A stretch of DNA of 15,606 bases from Candidatus Jordarchaeia archaeon (GCA_018383835.1 JAHAWR010000023.1:1205-16810), one strand, 5' to 3'. Positions 6,725 to 14,090 are shown, counted from the first letter of the stretch. Numbers and translations: made by a program. Notes: generated from the letters alone by a model not told the origin.

Positions 6725-7930
6725 ATGCAGGACGGAGGCTTCTCCTTGATCGTTGAGGTACCGAGGAGGGTTGGGTATTACGGGATCTTGCTTTTCGGAC
6801 TTGTCAGCCTTCTAGCAGACATAGTCTATGAAGGCGGAAGAAGTGTTGTCCCTGAGTTTCTGAGGGATCTAGGCGCCTCTGCGGCAGCTGTTGGGCTTGT
6901 TACAGGTTTGGGAGAGCTTGTTGGATATGCTCTTCGTTTTCCCAGCGGTTTTCTGGCGGATCAGAGTGGCAAGTACTGGTTTTTCCTTATTTTAGGGTAC
7001 AGCTTCATCCTTTTCATACCCACTTTGGCCTTTGCTGGAGGGTGGGAGCTCGCAGCCTTGCTCGTTTTTGCTGAAAGGTTTGGGAAAGCAGTGAGAGCCC
7101 CATCGAGAGACACCGCCATATCAATTGTCGCTAGGAATGTAGGCACAGGGAGAGCATTTGGCCTTCACGAGCTGCTAGACCAGGTTGGCGCAGTTTTAGG
7201 CCCGTTACTCGTCTCGGCCGCGATCGCCTTTTCAATGAATAATGTTCGTTTTTCTTTCTCAGTCTTAATCGTGCCTGCTCTAGCTACTCTACTTGTGCTC
7301 TATATTGCTTACGTTAAGCTCCGCGGCTACGTTAGTGCGGGCTCTCTCCCTAGAAAGGTACCCCTCTCCCTTAGGGGGCTAAATAAGCGCTTCTGGACGT
7401 ACAACTTGGTAGCTGCGCTTAGTGTAGTGGGGTTCCTGCATTACTCCCTTATAGCTTACAGGGTTGGAGGACTTGTTGAGCCTTGGATTATCCCTCTACT
7501 TTTTGCAGCTGCGATGGGTATTGATGCGTTAACAGCCGTCACTCTGGGCTTTGCATACGACCACTTCAAGATGAAAGTTTTCTGGATAATAATACTGGCG
7601 TCCGCGTTGCCAGCCATTTTTGCAGTTAAATGTGATGCCGTGCTGCTTTCGATCGCAATTCTCACGTATGGCATTGGGATGGGCGCTCAGGAGTCGATTT
7701 ATAGGTCTGTGGTAGCTGACTTGTCGCCATTAGAAATGCGTGCAACCGCCTACGGCGTTTTTAACACTATTTATGGTTTGGCTTGGCTGGTCGGTGGCTT
7801 CACTATGGGGCTCATGTACGACCTTGGGGCGGCAGTTGGCCCTTGGCTCGTAGCCTCCTTCTGTATTACCTGTCAGCTGACGGCGGCAATATCTCTCACC
7901 CTGCTGCTCAGAACTTCAAGGTCTGGTTAG
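6725..7930 (+). CDS. Major facilitator superfamily transporter
   Basis: 401 aa, strongly hydrophobic, with roughly 11-12 predicted membrane helices in two halves separated by a basic loop (about 198-224). The MFS motif A is visible in the loop after helix 2 (GFLADQSGKYW, 75-85), with a weaker copy in the second half (GFAYDHFKMK, 275-284). The segment ERFGKAVRAPSRDTAIS (117-133) followed by GRAFGLHELLDQVGAVLGP (142-160) is typical of one prokaryotic MFS_1 subgroup. It should act in the cytoplasmic membrane as a secondary transporter; no residue here reveals the substrate, and no pathway gene is adjacent. It probably has its own leaderless transcript. Its stop overlaps the top6A stop by a few nt in a tail-to-tail arrangement. 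Confidence 0.85.
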   Translation: MQDGGFSLIVEVPRRVGYYGILLFGLVSLLADIVYEGGRSVVPEFLRDLGASAAAVGLVTGLGELVGYALRFPSGFLADQSGKYWFFLILGYSFILFIPTLAFAGGWELAALLVFAERFGKAVRAPSRDTAISIVARNVGTGRAFGLHELLDQVGAVLGPLLVSAAIAFSMNNVRFSFSVLIVPALATLLVLYIAYVKLRGYVSAGSLPRKVPLSLRGLNKRFWTYNLVAALSVVGFLHYSLIAYRVGGLVEPWIIPLLFAAAMGIDALTAVTLGFAYDHFKMKVFWIIILASALPAIFAVKCDAVLLSIAILTYGIGMGAQESIYRSVVADLSPLEMRATAYGVFNTIYGLAWLVGGFTMGLMYDLGAAVGPWLVASFCITCQLTAAISLTLLLRTSRSG

Positions 7931-8970
7931 GCGAGCTTTTCTGGAAGGTATTTCTCGGTCACGTAGTTCAGCCCATATATGCTTAATGCCTGTTGCTCCG
8001 ACTTTTTCCCCTCCTCCTCGAACTTTTTAAGCTGTCCCCTCCAGAAAGGCGACTGGTACCTTGGATCCGCCATAAGGTCATTCAGTCTCTTCCAGTCCTT
8101 CTCGTTGAACTTCTCGTAAGGAAGCTTGTACTCGTCTATGTCCGTGGGGAGTACACCTATCCATCTTGCGTCTGGTATTACTGCGTTGTCCACATGGGCC
8201 GCGTTGGCTGAGCCGCTAATTACCACCATAGCTATATGTGCCCCCCAAGGGTCGCCGTCCGTGAACACGTATATGGGCAACCCTAACTCCTCCCTTAGCC
8301 TGTAGGCAAGTCGCCTAGCTAAGCGTGGAGCTTGCCCAGCAGTGTGAATTAGCAAAGCCCTAAACTTTTCATGTCCCTTTTCCTCTATCAGGCGTGTGAA
8401 CATGCCCCCGCTTTCAACCATGATCACCCTCTCAGCCCCGCAGTCTTGAAACTCTGCTTCAGCAAGTGCCGGCCCTATTGCTATCCCGTCAGGGCTTGCA
8501 GTGAGGTTAAACTTCGTGTTTTCATATCCTGGAAGGTTATATCTTATTGTGAGGTCGCCGTAAATAGTGGCTCTTTCTTCAGGAAATATCCTCAACTGTT
8601 CCCTCGGCACTCCTAGGAGGACTTCGAGATCTGTGACTATGCTGTCTGATTCCTGCTGATTCTTAAACTTCACACCGTAGGCCTCAGCCATATAGTAGAG
8701 GTCTCTCAGGGTTGCGCTTCTCCTCTCCTCTATGAGTCGTTTAGCCATCCAAGCCACCCAAACTGTCTGGGTGAACGAGCGGAGGTGCTTCACGTTTGAA
8801 ACATTTCTCCTCGTCTTAGCTCCGCCGAGGATAAACCTTCCCTCCTTTTCATCGTAAACTATGTTTGAAGTCGTCCTACTTGGAATATCTATGAACGGTA
8901 GTTCCCCACGCTCAAGCTGAGCACATATGTCCTCTCCTAGGGAGGACAGTTTAAGCAAGACCTCTTTCAC
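7927..8970 (-). CDS. top6A: DNA topoisomerase VI subunit A (Spo11-like)
   Basis: 347 aa from GTG 8970 (VKEVLLKLSSLG). The open frame continues upstream to 9105 but that part overlaps top6B and is not family-like; the GTG has a G-rich ribosome site (GGGGGGAAG) about 7 nt upstream. The catalytic tyrosine is in LRDLYYM (Y93, in the winged-helix 5Y-CAP domain). The Toprim domain shows E186 (IMVESGG) and D238/D240 (FTDGDPWG), which bind Mg2+. This subunit makes the transient double-strand break of the type IIB enzyme that relaxes and decatenates DNA with subunit B. The gene overlaps the end of top6B by 20 nt, indicating translational coupling. Length matches other archaeal homologues (about 350-390 aa). 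Confidence 0.95.
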   Translation of the reverse strand: MKEVLLKLSSLGEDICAQLERGELPFIDIPSRTTSNIVYDEKEGRFILGGAKTRRNVSNVKHLRSFTQTVWVAWMAKRLIEERRSATLRDLYYMAEAYGVKFKNQQESDSIVTDLEVLLGVPREQLRIFPEERATIYGDLTIRYNLPGYENTKFNLTASPDGIAIGPALAEAEFQDCGAERVIMVESGGMFTRLIEEKGHEKFRALLIHTAGQAPRLARRLAYRLREELGLPIYVFTDGDPWGAHIAMVVISGSANAAHVDNAVIPDARWIGVLPTDIDEYKLPYEKFNEKDWKRLNDLMADPRYQSPFWRGQLKKFEEEGKKSEQQALSIYGLNYVTEKYLPEKLA

Positions 8971-10459
8971 TCTTCTTCCCCCCCGAGATCTGTTCAAGAA
9001 CGAGGGCAATGTTTGGGGCTTCCTTTCTACCTGCAAGTTCAGCGGCAAACTTAGCAATTTTTGGAAGGTATTTCCTGTATGCGTTGAACTTCCGCCCCCA
9101 CTCATCTCCGCTTACTTTTCCCGTCAAGTACGTCTTTAAACGTCTACAGCACTCTTTCAGAGCCAGCTCTATTTCCCTCTCGATTTCTGGTGTGTCCGCG
9201 ACACACTCTTTGCCCGCCGTTTTAAATGGAATTCTCGTCGAGCATATATGGGTGAAGACCCCCATAGCTTGTGGGCGGACTGGCAAGTAGCTCCCCCAGT
9301 TAAACCTCTTCAAAACGCTCATAGAAACATCGCTATGCATGTCGTAGAGAAGAGGGATCCTGTTAGCGAACCTGAAAAGGGCGAGCTCCCCCTCAACCCC
9401 CTTGCACCCATACGCCACGGCGGCTTCCACTATAAATGGGTGTCCAAGATACACAGCCGGCGGCCTCTGACATGCCGCCACGAACTCTGGCTCAAAGACA
9501 TTTATAATTGCCTCTCTTAAAGCATCTTCGCCTATGGGGGAAAGGCACCTAGCGTCTGGAGAAGGAAAATCGTAACTCTTCATAGCCTCCAGCAACTCTA
9601 ACACGTCATCGTTTGTTAGAGTTGAAGTAGGCTGGTGCGGGCTGAACCCTGCAGACTCAAGAAACTTCTTAGCGGTAGCATATCCAACCTTCTGAAAGCT
9701 CTTAACCATAAATGAGAGAAGGCTTTTCCCCTCATTCCTCTTTAAAAGTCTTCTCAACATTTCAGCGTCTACTCCATGAGGGTGTGGTAACACCTCTATA
9801 GGTAGACTGGGAATTCTCTCCACACTTCTCTTAAACACATGAACGTTACCCGATGGGTCAGTGAACGTTACTTCTGCGTGCGGCGAAGCTATGCTCGTCA
9901 GCCTAAAATAATTAAGGATCTTCTCCTCAGCCCTAGGATAGTCCCCTTTAAAGTAAAGCTCTACAATGGAACCATGCCATCCATCTTTATTCATAAGGCG
10001 TTTTCGTCCCTCTACTACTGGCATGTTCCTCTCAATGTCTATCCTAAGTTTGATTTCAAAGATCTCTCTTCCATTACTTACGGTCACACTTGCAGGCTTA
10101 CCTGACGTAACTTGGCTGTAAAGAAGAGCCATTGAGATCCCTAATCCAAAAATTCCTCTCCTCTGCTTGACACCAAATTTAGAGCCATAGAGAAACTTAC
10201 CAAAGGCAAAGGGTACCTCGCTTGGCGGAACCCCAAACCCATTATCTTCAACTCTCAAATAGTAAACTCCCCTCTCCACGCTGTTTAAGAGGACCTTAAC
10301 ACTTGGAAGGACACCTGCTTCTTCACAGGCATCTAAGCTGTTCTCTACAGCTTCACGGATAATCATATAGGTTGCACGGGACGGATTGGAGAAGCCCGCC
10401 AACTCCCTGTGCCTGTAGAAAAAGTCGGAGACGCTTATCTCTCCGAACGCTGGTTGCAT
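8951..10459 (-). CDS. top6B: DNA topoisomerase VI subunit B (GHKL ATPase)
   Basis: 502 aa. The Bergerat ATP-binding fold is clear: REAVENSLDA with E36 and N40 (N box), EDNGFGVP with D72 and G74/G76 (G1 box), and RRGIFGLGISMALLYSQ (100-116, G2 box/lid). The H2TH-type segment lies at about 228-300. The transducer domain ends with the switch-lysine motif IPFKTAGKE (410-418). ATP-driven dimerisation of B gates strand passage through the break made by subunit A. It starts at ATG 10459 with a TATA-like box only 28 nt upstream (10483-10492), so the operon mRNA is probably leaderless. It is first in the top6B-top6A operon. Confidence 0.96.
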   Translation of the reverse strand: MQPAFGEISVSDFFYRHRELAGFSNPSRATYMIIREAVENSLDACEEAGVLPSVKVLLNSVERGVYYLRVEDNGFGVPPSEVPFAFGKFLYGSKFGVKQRRGIFGLGISMALLYSQVTSGKPASVTVSNGREIFEIKLRIDIERNMPVVEGRKRLMNKDGWHGSIVELYFKGDYPRAEEKILNYFRLTSIASPHAEVTFTDPSGNVHVFKRSVERIPSLPIEVLPHPHGVDAEMLRRLLKRNEGKSLLSFMVKSFQKVGYATAKKFLESAGFSPHQPTSTLTNDDVLELLEAMKSYDFPSPDARCLSPIGEDALREAIINVFEPEFVAACQRPPAVYLGHPFIVEAAVAYGCKGVEGELALFRFANRIPLLYDMHSDVSMSVLKRFNWGSYLPVRPQAMGVFTHICSTRIPFKTAGKECVADTPEIEREIELALKECCRRLKTYLTGKVSGDEWGRKFNAYRKYLPKIAKFAAELAGRKEAPNIALVLEQISGGKKSERGLA

Positions 10460-10482
10460 ATCACAAATTTCTATAGAACCAC

Positions 10483-10492
10483 TTTTTTACAT
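10483..10492 (-). promoter_or_regulatory. TATA-like box for top6BA
   Basis: TGTAAAAAAG on the minus strand, centred about 28 nt upstream of ATG 10459; the spacing predicts a leaderless transcript. Confidence 0.4.
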
Positions 10493-10537
10493 GTAGTAAT
10501 ACGAGGATAACACTGCGAGAGCGCGGAGAGAAAAACA

Positions 10538-10545
10538 TTTAATAA
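10538..10545 (+). promoter_or_regulatory. TATA box for tRNA-Ala
   Basis: TTTAATAA is centred about 29 nt before the tRNA 5' end at 10570. Confidence 0.5.
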
Positions 10546-10592
10546 ACGGGCAAAGTTTAAATTAGGTGAGGGCCCCTAGCTCAGCCTGGTAG

Positions 10593-10608
10593 AGCCTGTG
10601 GCGCCGAG
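10593..10608 (+). other. tRNA-Ala intron 1 (D stem, about 22/23)
   Basis: 16 nt, AGCCTGTGGCGCCGAG. The BHB has central helix TGGT/GCCG (two G-U), identical AGA bulges on both strands, and intron helix GCC/GGC with loop TGT. A direct repeat AGAGC spans both junctions, so the cut could shift by a few nt without changing the product. Confidence 0.75.
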
Positions 10609-10639
10609 AGCACCCGGTTCGCACCCGGGAGGCCGCGGG

Positions 10640-10659
10640 AGCCTGCAAGGGACCGCGAA
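10640..10659 (+). other. tRNA-Ala intron 2 (T stem/loop junction, 53/54)
   Basis: 20 nt between GCGGG and TTC. The central helix CGCG/CGCG is perfect, the 5' bulge GGA is cut after GG and the 3' bulge AAT after AA. Removal restores the T stem exactly. Confidence 0.8.
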
Positions 10660-10664
10660 TTCAA

Positions 10665-10685
10665 AAACCTCAAAGGGTTGAGTAA
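10665..10685 (+). other. tRNA-Ala intron 3 (T loop, 58/59)
   Basis: 21 nt between TTCAA and AT. The central helix is ATTC/GAGT (or GTTC/GAGT once intron 2 is removed), with AAA bulges on both strands each cut after AA, and intron helix AACC/GGTT directly adjoining. Removal gives T loop TTCAAAT. Confidence 0.8.
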
Positions 10686-10715
10686 ATCCCGCGGGGTCCA
10701 CCATACCTTTCACTA

Positions 10716-11567
10716 TTACCGTGCTTTCTTTACTCCTATGAACCTCCACAGGGGAGTAAACCACTTCAGGAAAAAGTGCTTAGAGTAAACTTCCACTACT
10801 CCGGGAAGATATTTAGCAACTGTCTTCTTTATCTTCGAGACGAGTTTTTGGTTTTGCGGCTCATGGAATGATTTGAACTGCATGCTTAGTTCAACCGAAT
10901 ATAGCTCTATTCCAAGCTTCCTGAAGCGCTCCACAAGTCCTGTAAACGTTGGCTGGTAGGGAACGTTGTCATGTACTGCTCGCCTGGCCGCCCTAACGTA
11001 GGCATCAGCCAGCTTCTTCGGCATAAGTGACTGGAGAGGGAGGCCATAGTGGCCGTCCCTTGCAACAATTAGAGGCGCGATCCTATTAGGACAGGTTATG
11101 TAGAGGGCTCCGCCACGCTTAAGAGCTCTACTTATCTCCTCGGAGCACCTTTTCGCATCCTTCACGTGCTCTATAACGTCATTGCATACTATGAGGTCAA
11201 ATGCTTCGTCTTTGAAGGGTAGGTTTGCCCCGCTCGCCAATATGGCGTCTATCTCCACGTTGTTGTCTCTCCCCCAGGAACAAGCTATCCTTGGGTAGTG
11301 CTTTTCTATATCTATGCCGACAACCCTTGCTCCCCTCATGGAGAAAGCTATGGATATACCGCCTGAACCAAGCCCCAAGTCAAGCGTCAACTTCCCTCCA
11401 ACCGGGATCTTAACGTAGTTGAACAGCTCTATTATCTCATTTCCCCTCTCAATACCCCTAAACGTGTACTCTGTGTATGGCCTGTAGAGGAAATGCTCCT
11501 TAGGTAAGAAAGGAGTTACAAACTCCTCCCACAGCCTCATGGTTTCCCTGCCAACTCTAACACTCAT
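10716..11567 (-). CDS. Class I SAM-dependent methyltransferase
   Basis: 283 aa from ATG 11567, chosen over TTG 11582 because GGAGGGG sits 5-6 nt upstream of the ATG. The Rossmann-fold SAM site is clear: motif I LDLGLGSGG (62-70), the acidic VVGIDIE (82-88), and PFKDEAFDLIVCNDVIEHV (117-135), the motif IV/post region of methyltransf_11-type enzymes. The C-terminal third carries several aromatic residues and a basic stretch but no recognised substrate domain. The target (lipid, sugar, small molecule or other) cannot be read from the sequence. It follows the AIR-synthase-like gene by 72 nt on the same strand, so the two may share a transcript. It ends 12 nt from the convergent tRNA-Ala gene. Confidence 0.85.
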   Translation of the reverse strand: MSVRVGRETMRLWEEFVTPFLPKEHFLYRPYTEYTFRGIERGNEIIELFNYVKIPVGGKLTLDLGLGSGGISIAFSMRGARVVGIDIEKHYPRIACSWGRDNNVEIDAILASGANLPFKDEAFDLIVCNDVIEHVKDAKRCSEEISRALKRGGALYITCPNRIAPLIVARDGHYGLPLQSLMPKKLADAYVRAARRAVHDNVPYQPTFTGLVERFRKLGIELYSVELSMQFKSFHEPQNQKLVSKIKKTVAKYLPGVVEVYSKHFFLKWFTPLWRFIGVKKAR

Positions 11568-11639
11568 GGAAACCCCCTCCAATGCCTGTAACTAATTCAT
11601 CCCCTCCCTTTCGGTAATAAAAAGTCTCCGTTTCACCGG

Positions 11640-12662
11640 CTATCGCCGCACGATAGGTTTCCTAAGCGCCTCCCATAGTTCCTCAACGATTTCGTCCTCC
11701 ACCTCCACCGTTTTCCCATCCCTAACCATTACTCTACCTTTCTCTGTGACCTCACCTATAATACTCCACTGTACACCTAACCCATTAAGCACCTCAGCCG
11801 CTGCTTCAATATCTTCTTTTTCAACAGTCGCTAGTAGCATTCCGCTTGAAATCAGCCTAAAGGGGTTAATTGACAGCTCCTCGCAAATCCTCCTCGTCTC
11901 CTCGGCGACAGGGATTTTCCATTCCTCAATTCGGAACCCCACCTTTGAGGCGATTGACAACTCAATTAAACCCCCGATCACCCCTCCTTCCGTTGGGTCA
12001 TGCATAGCGGTCACCTTGCACTTCTCGTTAAGGGCAAGCGCTTCACGCACCACACTTAACTCCCTCGAAAATTTCTTAGCCATCTCAAGCGTCTCTCGTC
12101 CAACCACGCTGAGCAACTCGTTGTAACGCTCCCACGCTAAGATCGAAGCACCCTCTAGTCCTGCATGCTTAGTGACAACAATCAGATCGCCAGGCCTAGC
12201 ACCTCCCGTGGTAACAATTTTTCCTCTTTCAGCCTCACCTATCATAGTGCCACAAACTATGGGCTGTTCTAGGTACGGGGTAACCTCGGTATGACCGCCA
12301 ACTATTGATACCCCCAGCTCCTTAGCCGCTGAATCCGCTCCCCGCATAACCTCCTCCAGAAGTCCTTCATCCGCTCCTTTCGGGAGCAGCACCGTTAAGG
12401 TCAGGAAAAGCGGCCTAGCCCCCCTAACGGCGACATCATTTGCATTAACATTGACCGCATACCACCCGACATCCTTACTTGCGCCAGTTATGGGGTCAGA
12501 AGCAACAACAAGAAACCTGTCTCCTGCATCAATTACGGCGGCGTCCTCCCCAACAGCTGGGCCAAGAACAACTCGTTTACTCTTAGCACCACCACATGGA
12601 AAAACAATTCTCTTCAAAACATCAATGGAAACCTTACCTATCGGAAGAACCATCCCACACAA
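11640..12662 (-). CDS. AIR synthase-related (HypE/PurM-like) ATP-binding protein
   Basis: 340 aa. The PurM/HypE/SelD/ThiL superfamily fold is shown by AVGEDAAVID (36-45, metal/ATP-binding acidic motif), NANDVAVRGARP (73-84), GGHTEV (122-127) and HDPTEGG (221-227). HypE, which dehydrates the S-carboxamide on hydrogenase maturation cysteine, ends in a PRIC motif with an essential cysteine; this protein ends KPIVRR and lacks it, and has E where HypE has R in HDPTRGG. It is therefore a related archaeal enzyme of unknown reaction, probably an ATP-dependent phosphoryl transfer to an amide or alcohol. The TTG at 12662 was kept because GGAGG lies 7 nt upstream; an ATG at 12653 is further from it. No hydrogenase genes are nearby. 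Confidence 0.85.
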   Translation of the reverse strand: MCGMVLPIGKVSIDVLKRIVFPCGGAKSKRVVLGPAVGEDAAVIDAGDRFLVVASDPITGASKDVGWYAVNVNANDVAVRGARPLFLTLTVLLPKGADEGLLEEVMRGADSAAKELGVSIVGGHTEVTPYLEQPIVCGTMIGEAERGKIVTTGGARPGDLIVVTKHAGLEGASILAWERYNELLSVVGRETLEMAKKFSRELSVVREALALNEKCKVTAMHDPTEGGVIGGLIELSIASKVGFRIEEWKIPVAEETRRICEELSINPFRLISSGMLLATVEKEDIEAAAEVLNGLGVQWSIIGEVTEKGRVMVRDGKTVEVEDEIVEELWEALRKPIVRR

Positions 12663-12751
12663 GCCAAACCCTCCAGGTATTTCTTCTTTTTCAGCTGGTC
12701 ATAGGCACCATGTTCCCATTCTGTTGGCTGACAAAACATTTTTATCGAAAA

Positions 12752-12760
12752 TTTTTAAAA
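12752..12760 (+). promoter_or_regulatory. TATA box for tRNA-Gly
   Basis: TTTTTAAAA is centred about 30 nt before the tRNA 5' end at 12787, within the divergent region shared with the AIR-synthase-like gene. Confidence 0.5.
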
Positions 12761-12803
12761 GACACACGCTTACTCCTTAATAATGAGCGACCGTGGTCTA
12801 GCC

Positions 12804-12830
12804 AACCTGCCAAAGGCGCGGGCTCTAGAG
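12804..12830 (+). other. tRNA-Gly intron 1 (D loop)
   Basis: 27 nt between AGCC and TGGTCTA of the D loop. The BHB is complete: central helix CTAG/CTAG, 5' bulge CCA cut after CC, 3' bulge AGT cut after AG, and a GCC/GGC hairpin inside. Removal yields the usual GTCTAGCCTGG D arm. Confidence 0.85.
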
Positions 12831-12868
12831 TGGTCTAGGACCCAGGCCCCCCAAGCCTGTGACCCGGG

Positions 12869-12894
12869 TGGCTACCGTAACCGAGGCCAGGGAA
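12869..12894 (+). other. tRNA-Gly intron 2 (T stem/loop junction, 53/54)
   Basis: 26 nt between CCGGG and TTCAAAT. The intron helix TGGC/GCCA is perfect and the central helix CCCG/AGGG has three pairs plus G-A. It occupies the same site as intron 2 of tRNA-Ala. Confidence 0.75.
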
Positions 12895-13058
12895 TTCAAA
12901 TCCCGGCGGTCGCACCAACTTCTTTCACCTTTTAGCTGATGAATGGAAACTCTTATATTCTTAATTGTTCTTCTCGTTTTTGATTTAGAGTGTAGTTCTG
13001 AAAATTACAGTGTAATTAAGTAAACTTTGTTGTACAATCTGTTGTGATGGTGGTTTGA

Positions 13059-14060
13059 TTGGAGATGGTATATGTAAGAACCCCAGCCCGCCTTCACTTC
13101 ACCCTCATCGACTTAAATGGTTCGCTGGGTAGGGTGGATGGCGGGATAGGTGTGGCTATAGATAAGCCAAACGTTGTCGTGAAGGCCACGTTGTCCGACC
13201 ACCTTGAAGTACATGGACCGAAAAGGAATCTGGTTGAAAGTATACTTCGAAGGGTGATTGATGCACTTAACATAGACTCTGGAGTTAAAGTGGATGTTAT
13301 GAAGACTATCCCGGAGCATGTTGGTTTGGGATCTAAGACTCAGCTCTCACTTGCTGTCGCCAAAGCAGTTTCCTCTCTGTTCGAGTTGAATTATGATGCA
13401 AGACATTTAGCGTTAATTACGGGAAGAGGCGGGACGTCTGGTATTGGCGTTGCAGCCTTCGAGAAGGGTGGCTTCATATTAGATGGAGGACACAGTTTTG
13501 GTAAAGGGAAAGATAAGGAGAAATTTCTCCCCTCATCCGCCTCCACAGCCCCTCCAGCCCCGGTACTGGTAAGGTATAGCTTACCTGACAACTGGCTTTT
13601 CGTTGTTGGAATTCCAGCTGTTGAGAAGGGGGCACATGGTGCCGAGGAAGTGAACATCTTCGAGAGGTTCTGCCCCATTCCTGGACGCGAGGTGGAATTG
13701 GTCTGCCGTCTTATCCTTATGAAGATCCTTCCGGCAGTCGTTGAAAGAGATTTATCCTCTTTCGGTGAAGGGTTGACTGAGATCCAGGGGTTAGGCTTCA
13801 AGAAGCTTGAGGTTTCACTGCAACCTCCGCTGGTTAAGGAGCTTATAGCTTCAATGTTGAGGTGGGGAGCCGCAGGGGCAGGTATGAGCTCCTTTGGCCC
13901 AGCAGTATTTGGCGTGGTCGAAGGTAAAAGAGCTGCAATTTCCCTTCTCTCTGATGTTGAGAACTACCTGTCTGCAGTGGGGGGGGAATGCTTCATAGCT
14001 AGGGCTAATAACGTGGGCGCTCAAGTTTCCAAGGAGGCAGTTCTGACTATCGGGAGTTAA
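13059..14060 (+). CDS. mptG: Beta-ribofuranosylaminobenzene 5'-phosphate synthase (RFAP synthase)
   Basis: 333 aa from TTG 13059; ATG 13065, two codons later, is about equally likely (GGTGG at 13049-13053 is 5 or 11 nt away). GHMP-kinase-like fold. Family hallmarks are TPARLHFTLIDLNGSLGRVD (8-27), PEHVGLGSKTQLSLAVA (85-101), GRGGTSGIGVAAFEKGGF (122-139), LDGGH (141-145) and FLPSSAS (156-162) followed by PPAPV. The enzyme condenses PRPP with a para-substituted benzoate (pABA in early assays, 4-hydroxybenzoate in later work on Methanocaldococcus) with loss of CO2 and diphosphate, the first step of the arene arm of methanopterin. It leads an operon with a DUF1464 gene 30 nt downstream and a flavoprotein gene. 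Its presence implies a tetrahydromethanopterin-type C1 carrier in this organism. Confidence 0.95.
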   Translation: MEMVYVRTPARLHFTLIDLNGSLGRVDGGIGVAIDKPNVVVKATLSDHLEVHGPKRNLVESILRRVIDALNIDSGVKVDVMKTIPEHVGLGSKTQLSLAVAKAVSSLFELNYDARHLALITGRGGTSGIGVAAFEKGGFILDGGHSFGKGKDKEKFLPSSASTAPPAPVLVRYSLPDNWLFVVGIPAVEKGAHGAEEVNIFERFCPIPGREVELVCRLILMKILPAVVERDLSSFGEGLTEIQGLGFKKLEVSLQPPLVKELIASMLRWGAAGAGMSSFGPAVFGVVEGKRAAISLLSDVENYLSAVGGECFIARANNVGAQVSKEAVLTIGS

Positions 14061-14090
14061 GCTCCACCTTTCACTGGGGGAAAAGAAAAA

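Larger units (their letters stand above)
10570..10703 (+). tRNA. tRNA-Ala (CGC) with three non-canonical introns
   Basis: The acceptor GGGCCCC pairs with GGGGTCC (10693-10699, one G-U), with discriminator A 10700 and encoded CCA 10701-10703. The D arm is GCTC-AGCCTGGTA-GAGC, interrupted in its 3' strand. The anticodon stem CCCGG/CCGGG (10613-10617, 10625-10629) encloses TTCGCAC, with anticodon CGC at 10620-10622 and U33. The variable loop is AGGCC and the T stem GCGGG/CCCGC. The T loop, TTCAAAT after splicing, is split by two introns. The 131-nt precursor (without CCA) exceeds the 74-nt mature form by 57 nt = 16 + 20 + 21. The exon TTCAA between introns 2 and 3 is only 5 nt long. Confidence 0.9.
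12787..12917 (+). tRNA. tRNA-Gly (CCC) with two non-canonical introns
   Basis: The acceptor GCGACCG pairs perfectly with CGGTCGC (12907-12913), with discriminator A 12914 and encoded CCA 12915-12917. The D arm GTCT...GGAC is split by an intron in the loop. The anticodon stem CAGGC/GCCTG (12843-12847, 12855-12859) encloses CCCCCAA, with anticodon CCC at 12850-12852. Position 33 is C instead of the near-universal U. The T stem is CCGGG/CCCGG and the T loop TTCAAAT (12895-12901). The 128-nt precursor exceeds the 75-nt mature form by 53 nt = 27 + 26. Confidence 0.9.

Noticed and set aside
8971..9105. 45-codon N-terminal extension of top6A in frame
   Set aside because: It lies inside top6B, is not family-like, and GTG 8970 has a G-rich ribosome site and the expected start of the protein.
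11640..12662. Annotation as hydrogenase maturation protein HypE
   Set aside because: The C-terminal PRIC cysteine motif is missing and no hyp or hydrogenase genes are in the window.
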